From contig OX104130.1 in NCBI GenBank assembly GCA_944470555.2, forward strand, positions 2,294,001 to 2,358,000: a stretch of DNA of 64,000 bases, in the 5' to 3' direction. Source of the DNA: Heterobilharzia americana (taxonomy: Eukaryota; Platyhelminthes; Trematoda; Strigeidida; Schistosomatidae). The notes beneath the pieces were generated by a model, which did not search any database, was not told the DNA's origin, and saw only the letters and a list, made by a program, of their open reading frames with translations. The position numbers and the translations under genes were made by a program. Below, piece after piece: positions 59,336-64,000 of this stretch (positions are counted from its first letter, which is position 1; each line of letters starts with the position of its first letter).

Positions 59336-61331
59336 CACTTAGTTCTGGGCAGATCCCAGGCACACATCAAGTGGGTATCCAGTCGGCGTTTAAAGGATTC
59401 AGACGAAGTAGCCTGGATCACATCTTCGGGAGGAGCGTTCCAGGGTTTAACAACCCTTAGAGAATGGAAGTTGTGCCTGGCATGTAGCCTGCTATGTTCC
59501 ATGCTTAGTTTCTGTGCATGTTCTCTAAGATTAGTGCTACAGATAAGATTTAATGAGTGACGGAGTGGGTGACCAGGCGTGCTCAGAATGCTGTGAGTCA
59601 TTATAAAGTCTCTTCTTAGCCTTCTGTATTCCAGAGGATGCAGATCCGGCGTAGTCAGTCGTTCCTCTTGCGTTTTAGACCTAAGTCGTCGGACGCCCTT
59701 GGATGCGTTCTAAGCCTAGTTTGTTCTTCTGGAGAGAAGGGAGGAAGACGATGATCCCGAACTCCAGGTAAAGTCGTTTGAAGCCGTTGAAAATTTGGTG
59801 AAAGCGTCTACGATCAAAATGTCCGAAAATTCATCAGGGAGTTACTAAGGCCAAGTTTTCACGAAATGGGTTTCAGCCATAGTTGGCATCGGATTTTAAA
59901 TCTTGAGGGACCAAGATGCCCAAATCCTTCTCCGTCAGTGACGCTCCAAGTTCCACGACGCTGACGCTATGTACAAGAGATGCATCGTGTTTTACGTGCA
60001 TCACTCTACATTTCTCGGGATTAAGTGCCAGCCTGTTGTTGACTGTCCAGTTGTAAAGTTGTCTTTCTATAGAGAAACACTGTCTTCTTTGCTTTTGATT
60101 TTCCCCCAGAGTTTCACGTCATCGGCAAAAAAGGATTCGGAAGAGACCTGTTGAGGCAAGTCGTTTATGTACATTAGAAAAAGGTGACCTGGTACTGAAC
60201 CTTGGGGAACACCACTGGAACATTCTGTTCCTTCAGACATGGAGAAATTCACTCGAAATCAATAATGAATGGCCCCGTAGGTGTGACGACAACCATTCAG
60301 CTAGCGGAGGTCGAATCCCGATTAATTTCAATCTATCAATAAGGCAGTCGTGGTTAACACGGTCAAACAATTTAGCAAAGTCTAGGTAGATAACATCGAT
60401 TCGTCCTGGATGGTCAACACTGCTAGTCTACCCATCTACTGCAGCGGACAAGTTGGCAGTGCGGGCGTATCCCTTTCGAAACACACGTTGTTGGGGCGCG
60501 AAGTTTACCCTTGTGAGGTAGTCCCTCAGTCCATTGTATATTAATGATTCCATTACTTTGGGAGGAATGATAGAAGTGCTGCCGGTCTGTGTTTCCTTGG
60601 ATTGCCTCCTTGGCCTCCTTTGAAGACTGGCGTTATGTGGCCCAGCTTCGAAGAGTCAGATACTATCTCCTGACTCAGAGAACTCTTAAATGACTTACTT
60701 TAGGGTTCGGACAAGGTTGAGGCTCCCTCTCTCAGTACCGTCGGGTGGAATTTGTCTGGTCCAGGAGAGGTGCCTCTGGTGAGCAGTAGCAGTTTGCGCG
60801 CACTGGCTCAGCGCTTAGGTCGACCACTGAGAGTCCTACTTTGTTAGTGGTATATTCGTAAGCTCATGAGTGGGTGGATGACGACGAAAAGATTTGCAGA
60901 TACTGGTTGCCAAGAGATCAGCTGCTTCAGTGTCGCCATTAGTCAGTCCGTTCGCACCGAGTAGTTGAGTGACTCCCGCTTTAGCCAGCCGGAATGAAGC
61001 AGCGCAGCGGAATAGACTTCTCGGGTTACACACAAACATGTTTGTGAGTCTGACTTGATGTCACCGCCGATCGGCTCTCAATGCCTTCGTACACATGTTT
61101 CCTTTCTGTTTGAATTGTCTGTTGGCACATTTCGTGCCAATCCTTTTGCGTTCAGCCCAGTGGTGTCTTTTTGATTTAAGTAGTTTGCGAGTGTGGTTCC
61201 TTATTACCTTAGTCCTTGGGGCCTTCGGCCGCGAAAGTGGACGACTAAGAGATCAGATGCATGATCTTGTCAAGTATGAATTTCCAACAGGCGTCCATAT
61301 CTCTCCATGCATGGCTAACTTCCCAATGTCT
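59336..61331 (-). pseudogene. CR1-like non-LTR retrotransposon, decayed
   Basis: Minus strand from 61331: EN-RT linker (CTKALRADRR, FVCNPRSLFRCAASFRLAKA, TEAADLLATSICKSF at 60836-61039), RT remnants, SGVPQGSVPGHLFLMYINDL (motif B) and SFFADDVKLWGKIKS (motif C FADD) at 60067-60252, and the C-terminus MEHSRLHARHNFHSLRVVKP, ESFKRRLDTHL at 59335-59601. The Gly-to-His and Leu-to-Pro changes in motif B and many stops show decay. The 5' part is cut by the assembly gap. Confidence 0.87.
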
Positions 61332-61456
61332 NNNNNNNNNNNNNNNNNNNNNNNNNNNNNNNNNNNNNNNNNNNNNNNNNNNNNNNNNNNNNNNNNNNNN
61401 NNNNNNNNNNNNNNNNNNNNNNNNNNNNNNNNNNNNNNNNNNNNNNNNNNNNNNNN
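61332..61456. other. Assembly gap, 125 N
   Basis: Run of N. Flanking sequence changes from a minus-strand CR1-like element to plus-strand RTE-like 5' sequence, so the join lies inside repeats. Confidence 0.99.
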
Positions 61457-61599
61457 ACTAGCCCTTCTCTTACTAGCTTTTCACAGTGTGCGCAGCCGGT
61501 ATCGAAAACCTTCATACCTGTCAGTAATCAAGTTCCCTCAGACTACTGTCCACCTTCCGCATCCTTACCTTTTGATTTTTTTTCGCGTCTCTCGGTTAA

Positions 61600-63000
61600 C
61601 ATTCTTAAACCATCTTTAATTCCTACCAGGTCTGCTGCTTTCGACAACGATCCGAGTTCACAGAATATCACCTGTGATCTTCTGAAACTGCCCTCCAAAC
61701 TACACATTGCAGCTTCCAATGTCCGGTTCCTGCAACAAGTCGGCCAATATGCGTTAATAGTCAAGCCTCTAGCAACTCGGACCATGGATCTGTGGTTCGT
61801 TTATGAGACACGCATACATGACCTAAATGCGGTTGTTCACCCAACCTCATCCGGTCAATATGGTGGATCTGAAAAATTCACGCTTGGAGTTTCTAGATAT
61901 TTGACGGCTAGTTCTCGCAGTCTTGCAGGTGTAGGTATACTACTAAGCACTAAGGTAGAAAAATTGTACTGAGCAAATGGATTCCAGTTGACGTTCGCCT
62001 GTGCGCTGTCCAACTGGATGGTACAGTGAAGACTAAAACGAGTGGTGAAACTCGCCGATGTCTCTTTAGGATCTCTGCTTGCACATCCATTGACTGCAGT
62101 TTGGATGAAGTCAAGAATGAGTTCCACCGAAAATCGTTTAGTCTCCTACTTAAAGCTAAAGACTTAGACATGGATGTTATAGCATGTAATTTCAATGCGC
62201 AAGTGGGTAAGTTAATTCAGGCAGAAAAGCATATAGCTGGAATTTTTAGAATCCTAGCCGAACGAACAGATAGCGGTGATTGCCTACCAAAGCTGTGCTC
62301 AGACGACCATCTACTTCTAGCCAACATGAACTTCAGACATAAAGACAGGCATTGTCAGTGAACACAGACAGACCATAAAGCTAACAGTTTTCGCTGGAGA
62401 GCGTTGATGCGACACTGCTACTCATTTTGGAGTATGTATTTAGACAGCAACTACGCGTTAGTTTGAGAATCTGTCTGTTTATCAAAATGCACATAGGAAA
62501 ACCTCAGCAACAAGACCACTGCTAATGAGGTTCGACAACGAGAGCATTAAGAATACTTTGAGCGAGAAACTGGTTAGACAGTAATTGGAACCTAACAATA
62601 TCATTATCCTAGAAGCCTGGCACCACCTCCAGTCTGCTATAAAAACAGCGTTAAAGACCGTAGCACCAGCTTCTTTCGAATTAATGGATGCACACGAACA
62701 CATTTCTGCAAGCTCCAGGGCACATTGAGTAGAAGCAATTAAAATGTAAACTGGTGAAATGTATACCCAATGACCGCGAGTAGTGATAAGCGGCGACAGC
62801 TAAAGGGATGGGAAAGGCAGTGACGACAGACAGTAATTTACAGTCATCAAGGAAACTGGGTAGAAAAAGTCAGTGGTTACTGAAACAATAGCAGAGAAGG
62901 GTGGGTTTGTGATTAAATCGCAAGACAGATGACTAGAATGATGGGTAGAATACTTCGGCAGAGCCAGATGCGACTTTAATTAGAGTACCTAGCTCTTGAA
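61600..63000 (+). pseudogene. RTE-like endonuclease domain and linker, decayed
   Basis: Apurinic-type endonuclease of an RTE element. Plus frames: KLPSKLHIAASNVRFLQQVG, FVYETRIHDLNAVVHPTSS (catalytic Glu kept), SRYLTASSRSLAGVGILLST (61784-61972), RRCLFRISACTSIDCSLDEV, IACNFNAQVGKLIQAEKHIA (GDFNAQ changed to CNFNAQ), ERTDSGDCLPKLCSDDHLLL (62026-62361), then LDSNYALV for SDHALV and a linker to about 63000 (WVEYFGRA). It stops before the RT. Inactive. Confidence 0.88.
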
Positions 63001-64000
63001 AGGTCATTTATCGGGTTATTAGCACACATAATTATCCATATGTACGAAAGTTTTGACTACTTTAAACGGCTTATATATGACTGAAAGCACGTTACACAGA
63101 AAATAGGATTTAAGATATTAAGTTGTTAAACGACGTTAAACTACAGAATCCTTGTTGAGCGAACGGACCTTAGGTTACTACACTTTGTCAGTTAGAAGAG
63201 TCAGCCCATTTATGCTGTCTAGCTGAGATTTCACTTAAATATAAACGCCTGAAGTTGATTCATAAAATGTAATCTTGAAATATGAAGGGAAAACTGAAAA
63301 GTAGAGAAACCATAACCATTGATTCACATACTAAACGAATATCTCAGCCACATAAGGCACAGATAGAAAACTTCGTGTGTTTAGCAGAACGTCAAAAATG
63401 AACGTAAGAAATCGAAGTCCACTCAGCTACTCTGTAAAAACTCATAGAGCAGGCGATGAGATACGCCTAGTGTGAACTGATGATATCATCTAGTTGCGCA
63501 AACCTCTGCAGGTGGAGAGAAGCTCAAACTCATGACCCAATGAACCACAGCTTCACTAAACGCAAGAAAATATTGGGGATTTCTAAAGCTTGCAGCCAGG
63601 AATAGGTTTATAGTGGGGTTATGTAAATAATCTTGTCATACACGCTAGTTTCAATTTGTGAGAGCATACTAGGGGAACGCTTGCTCCATAAGTTAATAGT
63701 GTGAGTGAGAAATGTCAGAGGCGAAATGGAGACTGAGGTGACGAAAAAACTACTTAGTAAGCAACACCTACACACACTCAATGACACAAGTTTACATAAA
63801 TGAGGTACCCATTTACTTCGGAGAATAACTGAGATTGATTTATGCAAGAGATAAAATCACACGTCACAAAAGACTTGAAATATCTGGAGTGCATCCTGAA
63901 TCACACTGATTCCCTACTTTAAGTCCCAAATTGATCCCCCAATATATCCTGAGTTTATGAACGTAAGAAGAGGGTCAAAAAAGTTTCTATACGAAAATCC
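63001..64000. other. No recognisable feature
   Basis: AT-rich. The minus frame at 63608-63847 has no known domain. Confidence 0.5.

Noticed and set aside
61095..61619. Frames through the N run
   Set aside because: They exist only because N codons do not stop translation.
1..64000. CRISPR arrays, operons, bacterial promoters or phage attachment sites
   Set aside because: The sequence is eukaryotic, with spliced genes and retroelements; no evenly spaced short repeats were seen.

Overview
The window looks like a flatworm genome, most probably Schistosoma or a close relative. It is AT-rich and sparse in genes. Introns at the 5' ends of genes are only 40-64 bp. Decayed RTE-like and CR1-like non-LTR retrotransposons, Penelope-like elements (PLEs) with GIY-YIG endonuclease, tRNA-derived SINEs and, most tellingly, Sm-alpha type SINEs carrying a hammerhead ribozyme fill most of what can be recognised. 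The species call is an inference from these repeat families.

Only two host genes can be supported. Both encode Rab-type small GTPases: gene A at 5309-6052 (+) and gene B at 52217-52911 (-). I spliced both by hand. Exons 2 to 5 have identical lengths (118, 76, 116 and 126 nt) and identical intron phases, and the proteins align without gaps, so they are old paralogues in inverted orientation about 46 kb apart. Both lack the catalytic glutamine of the DTAGQE motif (Thr in A, Ala in B). The last exon of each, with the prenylation tail, was not found.

Layout: 1-5.2 kb holds SINE copies and a 695-bp inverted repeat, identical by eye, around a PLE remnant. 5.3-6.1 kb is Rab gene A. 6-14 kb is mostly unrecognised sequence with SINEs. 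14.6-16.7 kb holds two head-to-head PLE remnants. 19.8-25.9 kb holds degenerate Sm-alpha copies and further PLEs. 28-36.4 kb holds a PLE and several RTE-like fragments. 36.6-44.4 kb holds Sm-alpha copies, including the best-preserved hammerhead at about 38.05 kb, a PLE and an RTE fragment. 44.49-46.49 kb is an Sm-alpha element split by a young RTE insertion with an open reverse transcriptase frame and a 13-bp target duplication. 47-52.1 kb holds SINEs and a PLE. 52.2-52.9 kb is Rab gene B. 53.2-55.7 kb is a mosaic of RTE fragments. 57.1 kb has a short RTE-tailed insertion with its own 13-bp target duplication. 59.3-61.3 kb is a CR1-like element, followed by a 125-base assembly gap and an RTE endonuclease fragment.

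The retroelements interact: RTE-like machinery appears to have mobilised a short RTE-tailed element and has inserted into a ribozyme SINE. Apart from the Rab genes, nearly every open frame is a retroelement remnant or chance.
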